A stretch of 64,000 nt of DNA, from assembly GCF_035956715.1 (NCBI RefSeq), contig NZ_CP108381.1, positions 5,302,001 to 5,366,000 on the forward strand, given 5' to 3'. The translations under genes and the position numbers were made by a program. The notes beneath the pieces were generated by a model, which was not told the origin of the DNA, did no database searches, and saw nothing but the letters and a program-made list of their open reading frames with translations. Positions 8,547 to 17,877 of the stretch are shown piece by piece (position 1 is the first letter of the stretch; every line of letters begins with the position of its first letter). The DNA comes from Nocardia sp. NBC_01329 (GTDB lineage: Bacteria; Actinomycetota; Actinomycetes; Mycobacteriales; Mycobacteriaceae).

Positions 8547-9526
8547 CATCGGGGCTCCTCCAGCAACTCGCGTAGTTCGGCCGGGGCCTGCGCCCGTTCG
8601 GCGGTACGCCGCGACAGCGCCCGGTAACCGGCGGCCACCTCTGGGTCGGCCGCCGCGAGGGCGTCGAGGTGCGCAGCGACCGCCGCGATGTCCCCGCGTG
8701 CCACCGGGCCGGTCAGCGCCGACTGGCCGCGGCGTAGCGCGTTGTCCAGCGCAGCGGAGGCCAGCGGTGCGAGCAGCCGTTCCGGCAGACCGCCCGGCTG
8801 GTCGTCGATGGTCTGCTGGCCGAGCAGACCGGGGCCGGCCAGCGCCTGCCGCAGCGCATCCACCGCGTCCAGCACCAGCGTTACGAGGTGGTTGCTGCCG
8901 TGTGCGAGCGCGGCGTGATAGAGGGTGCGGTGTTCCTCGGCCACCCGGACCGGTTCGCCGCCCATCTCGATCACCAGGGACTGGGCGATGGCATAGCCGA
9001 TCTCATCGGCGGCGGTGACTCCGAAACAGGCGTTGGCCAGCCGGGACACGTCTTCGTCGTGACCGGTGAAGGTCATGGCCGGATGGACGGCCAGCGGTAA
9101 CGCACCGGCTTCCTGTAGTGGGGCGAGTACTCCGATCCCGTTGGCGCCGGAAGTGTGGACGACGATCGTGCCGGCACGCACTGTCCCGGAACTCGCCAGA
9201 CCGCGCACCAGCCCGGCCAACTCCGCGTCGGGGACGGCCAGGAGCAGCAGTTCACTGCTGGCTGCGACCTCCTCGACCGGGAGGATTCGTGATTCGGGCA
9301 GTCTGGACTGTGCCCGGCGCACCGAGGCGTCGGAGATGGCGGCCACGCCGAACACGATGTGTCCGGCGCGCTCGAGTGCGGCGCCGAGTGCCGATCCCAC
9401 GCGTCCCGCCGAGACGATGCCTACCGTCAGTCGTGCGGGCGCCGGATCACCACTCGCGGCCGGGTTGCCAGGAGTCACGCGTGGCGAGGTCAACAGTGTC
9501 CTCTCGAAGTCGTTCCAGTCCCGCAT
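8546..9526 (-). CDS. Rossmann-like / DUF2520 dehydrogenase-family protein
   Basis: Homologue of the conserved protein encoded beside panC in mycobacteria (Rv3603c). A Rossmann NAD(P)-binding half carries TVGIVSAGRVGSALGAALERAGH near residue 34, and LLLLAVPDAEL follows. The C-terminal helical DUF2520 half includes LPLAVHPAMTF and HALAHGSNHLVTL. Its fold resembles 6-phosphogluconate/ketopantoate reductases, so a ketopantoate-reductase-like role in this pantothenate cluster is attractive but unproven. The start is uncertain: the ATG at 9526 has a weak ribosome site, and a TTG or GTG about 10-17 codons in would also fit. Confidence 0.8.
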   Translation of the reverse strand: MRDWNDFERTLLTSPRVTPGNPAASGDPAPARLTVGIVSAGRVGSALGAALERAGHIVFGVAAISDASVRRAQSRLPESRILPVEEVAASSELLLLAVPDAELAGLVRGLASSGTVRAGTIVVHTSGANGIGVLAPLQEAGALPLAVHPAMTFTGHDEDVSRLANACFGVTAADEIGYAIAQSLVIEMGGEPVRVAEEHRTLYHAALAHGSNHLVTLVLDAVDALRQALAGPGLLGQQTIDDQPGGLPERLLAPLASAALDNALRRGQSALTGPVARGDIAAVAAHLDALAAADPEVAAGYRALSRRTAERAQAPAELRELLEEPR

Positions 9527-9610
9527 TGCGGGTACCGGACGGTATGAGTCGAGGATAGGACCAGCTCCGGCCGATGCGCCATGGGCGCCCCGGGTGATAT
9601 ACGCCGCACT

Positions 9611-10801
9611 TCAGGAGCTGCGCTGCTCCTCTTCCTGACGCAGATTCGCCATGATCTCGGCGACCGACAGGCGCCGGGTCCCGCCGGGATCGGTCTGGGT
9701 GCGGCGACGCCGCGAATTCGCCGATCGGGGGAAGAGAGCGACCGTCGCCCGCACGGCCGATTCGCGGGGCTTTCGGTCGACGGACTTGTCGCCGACGGGC
9801 GGTTCGGATACATCCGTCACCGGCGGGTCGGAGTCCGGCCCGCTGCTGTCGTTCATCGGCTGGCCGGTATCGGACAGCGGCGGGCCGGTATCGGGCGACG
9901 GCGGGCCGTAGAAGGGTTCATCGGGCCGCGGACCGTAGGTGTCCTCGCCTTCGGTATCCGCTTCGTCGTACACCTCGGTGAAGGCGTCCGCCCAGCTCGG
10001 CCCGGAGATATCAGGGGCGGACGGCTCATAGGGCGGATCGTCGTCGAGCCGAACGATCGCCGTCTCCGCGGTGACCGGGGCATCGTCGGGGCTCGCGAAC
10101 CGCGGGCGGCCCGGATAGTCGGTTTCGTAGACCGGGGTCACCGAATTGCGCTCGCCGTGATCGCCGCCGGATTCGGTGATATCACCGGCAGGCTCGGTGA
10201 TATCACCGACCTCCGCTTCGGCCTCGGCCCAGCCATCGGCGGCATGCGACCAGCTCGCCGCGGCATTCGCCCAGGCATCCACCGCCCGCCGCTCGCCCTC
10301 GTCCGATCCCTGCCAGCCGGGCGTAAGCCCCGTCGCCTTGTCCTCGGCGCCGGGCAGTTCCTGGATCCGGAAAGCCGACGCACGCAGTGCGGGCCGCTCC
10401 TCCGGCAGGTCGCCGTCGAAGAGTCGCTCCAACTGCCGCCGCAACACTGTGAGTTCGGCGCGCAATGCCGCCATTTCCGTCGCCTCGGCGCCCAGTTCCG
10501 AACGCACCCGCGATTCGACACCGACTTCGTGCTCACGGCGGGCGCTGATCTCACGCTCGAGTTCCAGCTCGTAGATCTGCCGCAGATCGCGCATCCGCGC
10601 CTGGTATCTGCCGGACGCCCACGCACCGAGCACCGCGGCCCACAGCGCGACCACCAAACCCACCCGGATGAATTCCAGGCTGTCGCTGAAAACGAGAAAC
10701 ACGCTGGCCACCAGGCCCAGTAGGACGAGTGCGCCGAGGAAGAGCTTGCCCACATCTTCCCGGCCGCGCGAGGAAGTACTACTGCGGGACGGTGAAACCA
10801 T
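9611..10801 (-). CDS. membrane protein of the DUF6779 type, Pro/Asp-rich tail
   Basis: Counterpart of mycobacterial Rv3604c. From the ATG at 10801 it has 396 residues. Two transmembrane helices lie near the N-terminus (LFLGALVLLGLVASVFLVF and VGLVVALWAAVLGAWASG). A cytosolic coiled coil follows (about residues 65-135, with LRAELTVLRRQLERLF). A long acidic Pro/Gly/Asp-rich stretch leads to a basic C-terminal patch ending RRLSVAEIMANLRQEEE. No enzyme motif is visible. Architecture resembles divisome- or envelope-associated scaffolds, which is inference only. Confidence 0.7.
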   Translation of the reverse strand: MVSPSRSSTSSRGREDVGKLFLGALVLLGLVASVFLVFSDSLEFIRVGLVVALWAAVLGAWASGRYQARMRDLRQIYELELEREISARREHEVGVESRVRSELGAEATEMAALRAELTVLRRQLERLFDGDLPEERPALRASAFRIQELPGAEDKATGLTPGWQGSDEGERRAVDAWANAAASWSHAADGWAEAEAEVGDITEPAGDITESGGDHGERNSVTPVYETDYPGRPRFASPDDAPVTAETAIVRLDDDPPYEPSAPDISGPSWADAFTEVYDEADTEGEDTYGPRPDEPFYGPPSPDTGPPLSDTGQPMNDSSGPDSDPPVTDVSEPPVGDKSVDRKPRESAVRATVALFPRSANSRRRRTQTDPGGTRRLSVAEIMANLRQEEEQRSS

Positions 10802-10873
10802 GCCCGCAAGGGTAGCCGCGATATTCACCACCGCCCAGGTCGGAATGGGCGGGATGGATCACGGTCGCGAGGC

Positions 10874-11395
10874 CTACGAGGGGGCCGGGTCGTCGGTCGG
10901 GTCGTCGGGAGCGCGGCAACAGTATTCGAGCCACAGCGCCGCCACCGCGAGTGCGATACCGGCACCGCAGCCGATGAGGGCGCCCGGATAGTCCGCGTCG
11001 GCCGCACGTAGATCGCCGCGTTGCGGGAAGATCCAGAGCAGGAATCCGAGCCACACCCCGGCCACCAGCGATCCCACCTGAGCGGAAGCCTTTGCCAGCG
11101 CGAGTGCGCGGGCGACGGTGATCGGATGCAGCTGGCGCAGATCGGCGCCGATCTGACGGCTGCTCACCCGGGTCCGGATATAGAAACCGAGGGCTGCCTC
11201 CAGAAGCGCCACCGGATACAGCGAAGCCCCGGCGATGGTGGAGATAGGCGGGAAACTCCCGTAGGCCAGCCGAGTCGCCACCCATGCGATCACCGCCGCG
11301 ATCAGGATATTGGCCAGCAACTCCCGGACGCGGGTGGGTTTGAGCTTCATGCCCCCACCGTCGTCTCCGCCGCCCTGGCCGCCACTGTTGTTCAT
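10874..11395 (-). CDS. DUF3180 membrane protein
   Basis: Four-helix integral membrane protein of 173 residues from the ATG at 11395. A short Gly/Asp-rich head is followed by MKLKPTRVRELLANILIAAVI, which would be the start if the downstream ATG at 11350 is used. LDPLTVARALALAKASAQ-like text (here HPITVARALALAKAS) between helices 2 and 3 is typical of the DUF3180 family, encoded next to folK in mycobacteria (Rv3605c). Function is unknown. The tandem hairpin repeats lie just upstream. Confidence 0.8.
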   Translation of the reverse strand: MNNSGGQGGGDDGGGMKLKPTRVRELLANILIAAVIAWVATRLAYGSFPPISTIAGASLYPVALLEAALGFYIRTRVSSRQIGADLRQLHPITVARALALAKASAQVGSLVAGVWLGFLLWIFPQRGDLRAADADYPGALIGCGAGIALAVAALWLEYCCRAPDDPTDDPAPS

Positions 11396-11425
11396 ACCGC
11401 TGCCCCCGAAAGCCACCACACCTCT

Positions 11426-11553
11426 TTCGTACCGGGTACATGCGGTCCGCGGAGGCCGCAGCGAAGGCGGAAGTATCGCATCACCACACATCCTTCGTAC
11501 CGGGTACATGCGGTCCGCGGAGGCCGCAGCGAAGGCGGAGGTATCGCATCACC
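11426..11553. repeat. two tandem copies (B and C) of the hairpin repeat
   Basis: A 60-bp unit (11426-11485 and 11494-11553) is repeated with one mismatch at a 68-bp period. Each unit runs TTCGTACCGGGTACATGCGG to TATCGCATCACC and contains the same core as copy A at 8505. Copy C overlaps the folK stop codon in exactly the register in which copy A overlaps the DUF2520 stop. GGTACC-like and CCGCGG dyads make it strongly self-complementary. Confidence 0.8.
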
Positions 11554-12094
11554 GCACCGTCCCCGCAGCGGGTAGGAGAGCCAATTCCGTGCGCCGGACA
11601 CCCGCGCGCTCGGCGGGGTCCAGCTCCATCAGGAGTTCTCGCGCACTGCGTTCAGTCCCCTCGACGGCCAGGGTCGCATCGGGTTCCACATCGAGCCAAG
11701 GGATCAGGACGAACGCCCGGTTGTGCGCCTGTGGATGCGGCAGCGTGAGCTCGGGATCGGTGCTGTGCAGCGCACGGAAGCCGCCGGCGTCCGGCTCGGC
11801 GCAGGAGACGATGTCTACATCGAGGGTCCTGGCACCCCACCGCACCGCCCGCTCGCGGCCGGCCGCCGTTTCCAGTCGCTGCCCGTGCCTGAGCCAATCA
11901 CGGCAGCGGTAACCCGGGTCCTCGGCCACCAGCACGGCATTGAGGAAATCCTCCTGCTCCACGCCGCCCCAGGGCGCGGTGGTGTACACGGGCGATACGG
12001 CGCGCACCCGGGTACCGAGCCCGGTGACGACACCGCGCAACAGTTCGAGCCGATCCCCCATGTTCGAACCGATCGAGAGCACCGCCCGCGTCAT
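11549..12094 (-). CDS. folK: 2-amino-4-hydroxy-6-hydroxymethyldihydropteridine diphosphokinase
   Basis: Transfers pyrophosphate from ATP to hydroxymethyl-dihydropterin in folate synthesis. 181 residues. Typical motifs are LSIGSNMGDR, PVYTTAPWGG, FLNAV, RWGARTLDVDI and LPHPQAHNRAFVL. The ATG at 12094 overlaps the folB stop as ATGA, so it is translationally coupled. The last residues TVR run into the hairpin repeat, which supplies the TGA. Confidence 0.95.
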   Translation of the reverse strand: MTRAVLSIGSNMGDRLELLRGVVTGLGTRVRAVSPVYTTAPWGGVEQEDFLNAVLVAEDPGYRCRDWLRHGQRLETAAGRERAVRWGARTLDVDIVSCAEPDAGGFRALHSTDPELTLPHPQAHNRAFVLIPWLDVEPDATLAVEGTERSARELLMELDPAERAGVRRTELALLPAAGTVR

Positions 12095-12483
12095 GGGGAT
12101 CCCTGCCCACGGCCACCGGCGGTAACCACCCGCACATCGGCGAAACTGTGCGGAATGGGTGCGGCGGGCTTGTGCAACACCACCTCGACATCAGCGACGC
12201 CGGGCACTGCGCGGACCCGTTCGGCGATCTCGGTGGCGACGGTTTCGATCAGATTCCGGGGCGGCCCGGCCACGATCCGCACGGCCAGTTCCGCGAGCGC
12301 CCCGTAATCGACGGTATTCGCCAGATCGTCGGTGGCCGCCGCTGTGCCGAAATCCGACCAGACGGTCAAGTCCACCACGAATTCCTGTCCGTCGCGGCGC
12401 TCGTGCTCGAAGACTCCGTGCCGACCGAAAACTCGCAGCCCCCGCAGCTCGATCCGGTCCGGGCCGGGTGCCGGCGTATTCAC
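12091..12483 (-). CDS. folB: dihydroneopterin aldolase
   Basis: Cleaves dihydroneopterin to hydroxymethyl-dihydropterin and glycolaldehyde. 130 residues from a GTG start at 12483 that overlaps the folP stop as GTGA. Core motifs are IELRGLRVFGRHGVFEHERR, the family active-site strand, then TVDYGALAELA and LIETVATEIAERV. An octameric T-fold enzyme is expected. Between folP and folK in the folate operon. Confidence 0.94.
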   Translation of the reverse strand: MNTPAPGPDRIELRGLRVFGRHGVFEHERRDGQEFVVDLTVWSDFGTAAATDDLANTVDYGALAELAVRIVAGPPRNLIETVATEIAERVRAVPGVADVEVVLHKPAAPIPHSFADVRVVTAGGRGQGSP

Positions 12484-13394
12484 CGCGGCGTTCCCGGCCG
12501 CTGCGCGCCGCGCCAGGCGTCGGTCACCGCGACGGCGTCCTGCGAACCGCGCACGTCGTGGACCCGCACACCCCAGGCCCCGTGCCACGCCGCCAAGGCG
12601 GAAACGGTGGCGGTCGCGGTCTCCCGGCCACCGGGTGGGCGCGGCCCGTCGGCATCGCCCAGCAGCGATCCCAGGAACCGTTTGCGTGACGCGCCGATCA
12701 GCACCGGGAACCCGTCGGCGACGAAGAGATCCAGAGCGCCCAGCAGAGCCCAGTTGTGCTCCGCCGTTTTCGCGAAACCCAGACCGGGATCCAGGATGAT
12801 CCGCGCCGGATCGACACCCGCGTCGATCGCATGTTGCACCTGGACCCCGAGCTCGGCACGCACCTCGGACACCACATCCTCGTAATGGTCCGCCGGACCG
12901 GTGTGCCGGTAATCCGACGCAGCCCGCCAGTGCATGAGGATCCACGGGATATCGGCGGCGGCGACTACCGCGGCCATCGCGGGATCGGCGCGACCGCCGG
13001 ACACATCGTTGATCACCGTCACCCCGGCCGCGATGGACGCCTCGGCAACTCGGGCCCGCATGGTGTCGACACTGGTGGGAATACCGGCGGCGACCAGTCC
13101 GCGTAGCACCGGGACCACCCGTTCGACCTCGGTCTCCACATCGACCCGGACAGCACCGGGCCGGGTCGACTCACCGCCGACATCGATGATGTCGGCCCCC
13201 ATTTCGTAGAGCCGGACCCCATGTTCGATTGCCCGCTCCGGATCGAGGTAGCGCCCCCCGTCGGAGAACGAATCGCCGGTCACGTTGACCACGCCCATCA
13301 CCACGCACGACCGGCCCGGACGCGGATCCACACCCGGCCGGGGACGAACCCCGCTGAGGGTGGGTACCGTGGCGGCCGTTCGCTGGTCGCTCAC
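12480..13394 (-). CDS. folP: dihydropteroate synthase
   Basis: Joins 6-hydroxymethyl-dihydropterin pyrophosphate with p-aminobenzoate; the sulfonamide target. TIM barrel of 304 residues. Visible motifs: MGVVNVTGDSFSDGG, DIIDVGGESTRPGA, VINDVSGG, ILDPGLGFAKTAEHN and LIGASRKRFLG. The GTG at 13394 overlaps the folE stop as GTGA. A longer in-frame extension upstream lies inside folE and is rejected. Confidence 0.96.
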   Translation of the reverse strand: MSDQRTAATVPTLSGVRPRPGVDPRPGRSCVVMGVVNVTGDSFSDGGRYLDPERAIEHGVRLYEMGADIIDVGGESTRPGAVRVDVETEVERVVPVLRGLVAAGIPTSVDTMRARVAEASIAAGVTVINDVSGGRADPAMAAVVAAADIPWILMHWRAASDYRHTGPADHYEDVVSEVRAELGVQVQHAIDAGVDPARIILDPGLGFAKTAEHNWALLGALDLFVADGFPVLIGASRKRFLGSLLGDADGPRPPGGRETATATVSALAAWHGAWGVRVHDVRGSQDAVAVTDAWRGAQRPGTPR

Positions 13395-14062
13395 TTGCGC
13401 AGGATCAGGTCGAGGGCCTCGGAACGCGAGGCCGAGTTGGTCTGCAGGATCCCGCGGACCGCCGAGGTAGTGGTGCTGGCGCCGGGTTTGCGGATTCCGC
13501 GCATGGCCATGCACAGGTGCTCGGCCTCGATCACCACGATCGCGCCCCGCGGGTCCAGTTTTCGCATGACCGCGTCGGCGACCTGGCTGGTGAGCCGTTC
13601 CTGCACCTGGGGGCGTTTCGCGTAGAGGTCGACCAGCCGCGCCAGTTTGGACAGGCCGGTCACCCGGCCGTGCGGGCCGGGGATGTAGCCGACGTGGGCG
13701 ACACCGTGAAAGGACACGAGGTGATGTTCGCAGGTCGAGTAGATCGGGATATCGCGAACCAGGACGAGTTCCTGATGTTCTTCGTCGAAGGTCGTGTTCA
13801 GCACCGCGTCCGGTTCCACGTACAACCCCGCGAACATTTCACGGTAGGCACGGGCGACCCGGGCGGGAGTATCGAGCAGCCCCGGCCGGTCCGGGTTCTC
13901 ACCGACCGCGAGCAGCAGTTCGCGCACCGCGGCCTCGGCTCGCGGCTGATCGAACCGTCTACCGGTGTGCTGCGCGATCAGCTCCGAGTCGGGCTCGTCA
14001 CTTTCCCCCAGCTCAGCGGGGATACCGGCCGTCCGGCCGTTGGTCTGCCGATCGGTCGACAT
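13391..14062 (-). CDS. folE: GTP cyclohydrolase I
   Basis: First enzyme of tetrahydrofolate synthesis; opens GTP to dihydroneopterin triphosphate. 223 residues. The zinc-binding and catalytic signature is present: STCEHHLVSFHG and EAEHLCMAMRG, giving the two Cys and the His ligand. The ATG at 14062 follows GGAGG at about 9 nt; the N-terminal 30 residues are variable. It heads the overlapping folE-folP-folB-folK set and lies 76 nt after ftsH. Confidence 0.96.
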   Translation of the reverse strand: MSTDRQTNGRTAGIPAELGESDEPDSELIAQHTGRRFDQPRAEAAVRELLLAVGENPDRPGLLDTPARVARAYREMFAGLYVEPDAVLNTTFDEEHQELVLVRDIPIYSTCEHHLVSFHGVAHVGYIPGPHGRVTGLSKLARLVDLYAKRPQVQERLTSQVADAVMRKLDPRGAIVVIEAEHLCMAMRGIRKPGASTTTSAVRGILQTNSASRSEALDLILRK

Positions 14063-14138
14063 TCGAGGACACCTCCACATCTCGGGCGCGGCAGTACACA
14101 CCGGGCGCCGAACCCGTCCGAGCGTAATCGGCGACGGG

Positions 14139-16526
14139 TTACTGCCGACCGTTCGGGCTGTCCCACGAGTGCGGTCCGCCACGGCCGGAATCCTCACCGG
14201 GGCCGTAACCGGATTCGCCCTGTCCACGGTCGTAGGGCGATCCCCCGCCCTCGTTGCGGTGGCCGCCGGGATTCTGGTCGGGATGCGGTTGCCGGGGCTG
14301 TTCCTGCCCACCGCCGTAGCCGCGGTCGGCCGGTGGATTCTGCTGTTCCTCGCGCGGGGGCCACCCGGGCGCAGACCAGCCCGCCGGAGCGCCGTAATCG
14401 GGGCGAGAGCCGTGGGTGGCGCCCCGGGGATAAGTGGGAGCGGGCTGAGGTGCCGGGTACCCGGTGGGCGGCTGACCGTAGCCCGGCTGCTGGACGGCGC
14501 CCGGGAAACCCGCGGACTGCGGAACGCTTCCGGCCGGTGCCGGATCACGCGGGGCGATGCCGGCGGGGACCGCAGGTTGCGGCGGCCACGGCTCGCCGCG
14601 CTCGGCCGCGAGCTCACCGGGGGTCTTGACCGGCGGTTTGTCCGACGGCACCCGATCGCCGAAGTCGTTGAACGCGGTGATGCGTGGCCGCTTCTGCACG
14701 GCGCTCAGGATGGTTTCCAGATCCTTGCGGTGCAGCGTTTCGCGCTCGAGCAGTGCCATCGCCAGCTCGTCGAGTACATCGCGGTAGTCACTGAGGATCG
14801 CCCACGCTTCGGTATGCGCTGCCTCGATGAGGTTGCGGACCTCTTCGTCGATGGCGCCGGCCACCTCATGCGAATAATCCGAGGCGGTGCCCATGGACCG
14901 GCCGAGGAATGGGTCCCCCTGCTCCTGGCCGTACCGCACCGCACCGAGCCGGGCGCTCATCCCGTATTCGGTGACCATCGCACGCGAGATCTTGGTGGCC
15001 TGATCGATATCGGAGGAGGCACCGGTGGTGGGCTCGTGGAAGACCAACTCCTCCGCAGCGCGCCCGCCCATGGCCATGACCAGCCGGGCGATCATCTCCG
15101 ACCGGGTCATCAGGCCCTTGTCGTCCTCGGGCACGGTCATCGCGTGACCGCCGGTCCGGCCGCGGGCCAGGATCGTCACCTTGTATACCGGCTCGATATC
15201 GGGCATGGCCCAGGCAGCCAGGGCGTGGCCGCCTTCGTGGTAGGCGGTGATCTTCTTCTCGTGTTCGCTGATGATCCGGCTCTTGCGGCGCGGGCCGCCG
15301 ATCACCCGGTCCACCGATTCCTCGAGCGCGTCACCGGTGATGGTGGTGCCGTTCTCGCGGGCGGTGAGCAGCGCGGCCTCGTTGATGACATTGGCCAGAT
15401 CGGCACCCGACATGCCCACGGTCCGTTTGGCCAGCCCGTCGAGATCGGCCTCGTGGGCGATGGGCTTGCCCTGCGAGTGCACCCGCAAGATGGAGCGGCG
15501 ACCGGCCAGGTCGGGGTTGCTGACCGGGATCTGCCGGTCGAACCGGCCGGGTCGCAGCAGCGCGGGGTCGAGGATGTCGGGGCGGTTGGTCGCGGCGATC
15601 AGGATGATGCCGGTGCGGTCACCGAAGCCGTCCATCTCCACCAGCAGCTGGTTGAGGGTCTGTTCGCGTTCGTCGTGACCGCCGCCGAGTCCGGCGCCGC
15701 GCTGTCGGCCGACCGCGTCGATCTCGTCGACGAAGATGATGCAGGGGCTGTTCTGCTTGGCCTGTTCGAACAGGTCGCGCACGCGGGAGGCGCCGACACC
15801 GACGAACATCTCCACGAAATCGGAGCCCGAGATGGTGAAGAACGGTACGCCCGCCTCACCGGCGACCGCGCGCGCGAGCAGCGTCTTACCGGTACCGGGC
15901 GGACCGTAGAGCAGGACACCCTTCGGGATCTTGGCGCCCAGCGCCTGGTAGCGCACCGGGTTCTGCAGGAAGTCCTTGATCTCGTAGAGCTCTTCGACCG
16001 CCTCGTCCGCACCGGCCACATCGGCGAACGTGGTCTTGGGCATATCCTTCGACAGCTGCTTCGCCTTGGATTTCCCGAAGCCCATCATGCCGCCGCGCCC
16101 GCCGCCCTGCATCCGCGACATCACGAAGATGAACAGTCCGAGCAGGATCACCATGGGCAGCACGAACAGCAGGATCTGGGTGAGCCAGCTCTCCTGTTTG
16201 ACCACCGTGTTGTACGGGGCGCCCGAATCCTGCACGGCCTTGAATATCTGGGCCGAGGTATCGCTACCACCCGGATACTTCGCGATGATCTTGTCGGCGC
16301 CCTGGGTGGCGTCGTTCCCGTTCTTCAGTTCGATCCGCAATTGCTGTTCGCGATCATCGATCTGAACGTTGGCGACGTTCTCCTTGTCGGCGAGTTGGCT
16401 GACGGCCACCGACGTATCGACGCTCTGCCAGCCGCGGGTGTCGTTGCCGAAGTAACTGAACAGATAGATCACGAGCAGAATGCCCGCGATTATCGCCAGG
16501 GTACGAAACACAGTCTTGCGGTTCAT
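14139..16526 (-). CDS. ftsH: ATP-dependent zinc metalloprotease FtsH
   Basis: Membrane-anchored AAA+ protease for quality control of membrane and regulatory proteins. 795 residues. Two transmembrane helices flank a periplasmic-side domain (residues about 8-28 and 110-130). The AAA module carries Walker A GPPGTGKT, Walker B IIFVDEIDAVG and SRH RPGRFDRQI. The zinc site is HEGGH. The tail (about residues 640-795) is a long Pro/Gly/Gln-rich region ending near DSPNGRQ. It is unusually extended compared with the usual 600-650-residue family length, but common in actinobacteria. Confidence 0.97.
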   Translation of the reverse strand: MNRKTVFRTLAIIAGILLVIYLFSYFGNDTRGWQSVDTSVAVSQLADKENVANVQIDDREQQLRIELKNGNDATQGADKIIAKYPGGSDTSAQIFKAVQDSGAPYNTVVKQESWLTQILLFVLPMVILLGLFIFVMSRMQGGGRGGMMGFGKSKAKQLSKDMPKTTFADVAGADEAVEELYEIKDFLQNPVRYQALGAKIPKGVLLYGPPGTGKTLLARAVAGEAGVPFFTISGSDFVEMFVGVGASRVRDLFEQAKQNSPCIIFVDEIDAVGRQRGAGLGGGHDEREQTLNQLLVEMDGFGDRTGIILIAATNRPDILDPALLRPGRFDRQIPVSNPDLAGRRSILRVHSQGKPIAHEADLDGLAKRTVGMSGADLANVINEAALLTARENGTTITGDALEESVDRVIGGPRRKSRIISEHEKKITAYHEGGHALAAWAMPDIEPVYKVTILARGRTGGHAMTVPEDDKGLMTRSEMIARLVMAMGGRAAEELVFHEPTTGASSDIDQATKISRAMVTEYGMSARLGAVRYGQEQGDPFLGRSMGTASDYSHEVAGAIDEEVRNLIEAAHTEAWAILSDYRDVLDELAMALLERETLHRKDLETILSAVQKRPRITAFNDFGDRVPSDKPPVKTPGELAAERGEPWPPQPAVPAGIAPRDPAPAGSVPQSAGFPGAVQQPGYGQPPTGYPAPQPAPTYPRGATHGSRPDYGAPAGWSAPGWPPREEQQNPPADRGYGGGQEQPRQPHPDQNPGGHRNEGGGSPYDRGQGESGYGPGEDSGRGGPHSWDSPNGRQ

Positions 16527-16855
16527 AAAGCGTCGGCCGGGCGGCCAGTCCTTTCAGGCGTCTCCGCGTTCTTGCCTAGCGATGCGTCGATCTCGGGCGG
16601 CGCAACCCACATCCTTACCGCCCGGTGGGCGGATTCGGGTGCGGACATGCCACGTTACCGCGTACGGTCTAGTCGATACATCGCGCTTCCTGACTCGTCG
16701 CAAGCCAGTGGTTCGGCTGGTGATGCAGTTCAAGAGGTAAACGGCCGGAAAACCACGGTGGTTCCCGGGGTCGTGTTCTGTGATATCTCGTAGTGATCAC
16801 AATCATGGCACGCATGTAGGTCCGATGATGATCGCGTACGACCCGAGCAGGGGGT
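16527..16855. other. divergent intergenic region ftsH / PH-like gene
   Basis: 329 bases between two divergently read genes, so it should hold both promoters. An 8-bp palindrome GTGATCAC lies at about 16793-16800. No tRNA, small gene or clear -35/-10 pair could be assigned. Confidence 0.35.
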
Positions 16856-17821
16856 ATGGACATAGTCGAGTTACGGACACCCACAGCGATCGTGCGGCAC
16901 GGTGAAGGGCGATTGGTCGTCCTGCGTCCCGGTGCCGACGGCGAAACCGAGAGCGACGGCGAACGTGTCCTCGACGTCGCGGTGACCGACCTGCTGGAGG
17001 TACGACTCAGCCGGCGAGCCGATGATGCGGTGGTCATCGAGATATATCTGCGCTACCCGACGCCCGTGCTGGTCGGCGTCCCCGCCGACCGGACCCCGCT
17101 GCCGGTGCTGATCGCGGAACACGATGTCCCCGCGGCCGCCGGGATCGTCTCCAGGATCAACGACCAGATCCTGGCCGCGCAGCGGATCGATATCGCCGCC
17201 CCCGAATTGAAGGCACCGCCCACCGAATGGACCGACCACGGGCCGGTGCGCGCGGACGTGGAACGCGCGGTGCGCCGGATGTCGGCGGCCGGGCGTGACG
17301 AATCGACCGTGGCCGATCTGGCCGGATACCTGACCGATGACGAATACGTGCTGGAGACCGCGAGTGTCGTTGCCCACCCGCCGGTGGGCGAGGACGATCC
17401 GTGCCTGCTCACGGTGACCACGGCGCGTCTGCTGCTGGTCTCACTCGGCGCGACCGAGGCATATGCCCACGACCTGCCGATTCCGGTGATCATGCGGGCC
17501 CGTGCCACCGAGGAGACCGTTTCGGTGGTCGAGGACATCCGAGTGCGCAACCGCCGGCCCCTGGTGGAAGTGCACGACGGTAATACGACGATGTACTTCA
17601 CCGCACTGGATCGCGCCGACTCCGAGCGGGTTGCGTGTGCGATCAATTTCGCCGTGCGACTGGTTGCCGTGAACGGATCGGCCGGTCCGGCCGATCCCAG
17701 CGTCTCGCACCTGTACTCGGAGTGGGAGCTGCTGGTCGAGCGGCATTCGCTGGGGATGGTCGACGACACCCAGTTCCAGCGCTACGGCCGCGGCATCCTG
17801 CGCTCACTGCCGGGTATCTGA
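16856..17821 (+). CDS. PH-like domain protein with SHOCT-like C-terminus, function unknown
   Basis: 321 residues without a signal peptide or membrane helix. The N-terminal 80 residues (RLVVLRPGADG, DLLEVRLSRR, VVIEIYLRYP) look like a small beta-rich bacterial PH domain. A second similar stretch lies about residues 170-260 (DPCLLTVTTARLLLVSL). The last 30 residues (LYSEWELLVERHSLGMVDDTQFQ) fit a SHOCT helix pair. This is reminiscent of DUF4429-type proteins. The ATG follows AGGGGG. A strong terminator hairpin follows the stop. It is the first gene of a block absent from this position in M. tuberculosis. Confidence 0.6.
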   Translation: MDIVELRTPTAIVRHGEGRLVVLRPGADGETESDGERVLDVAVTDLLEVRLSRRADDAVVIEIYLRYPTPVLVGVPADRTPLPVLIAEHDVPAAAGIVSRINDQILAAQRIDIAAPELKAPPTEWTDHGPVRADVERAVRRMSAAGRDESTVADLAGYLTDDEYVLETASVVAHPPVGEDDPCLLTVTTARLLLVSLGATEAYAHDLPIPVIMRARATEETVSVVEDIRVRNRRPLVEVHDGNTTMYFTALDRADSERVACAINFAVRLVAVNGSAGPADPSVSHLYSEWELLVERHSLGMVDDTQFQRYGRGILRSLPGI

Positions 17822-17826
17822 CCGAC

Positions 17827-17851
17827 GCCCGGCCGGTCGAACCGGCCGGGC
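17827..17851 (+). terminator. perfect hairpin terminator
   Basis: GCCCGGCCGGT (17827-17837), loop CGA, ACCGGCCGGGC (17841-17851): an 11-bp perfect stem starting 5 nt after the stop of the PH-like gene. No T-tract follows, as is common in actinobacteria. Confidence 0.75.
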
Positions 17852-17877
17852 GTGATCCCATCGGCCGACCGGTCCGC

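Noticed and set aside
13965..16793. 942-codon plus-strand frame opposite ftsH
   Set aside because: Antisense shadow; ftsH motifs on the minus strand are complete.
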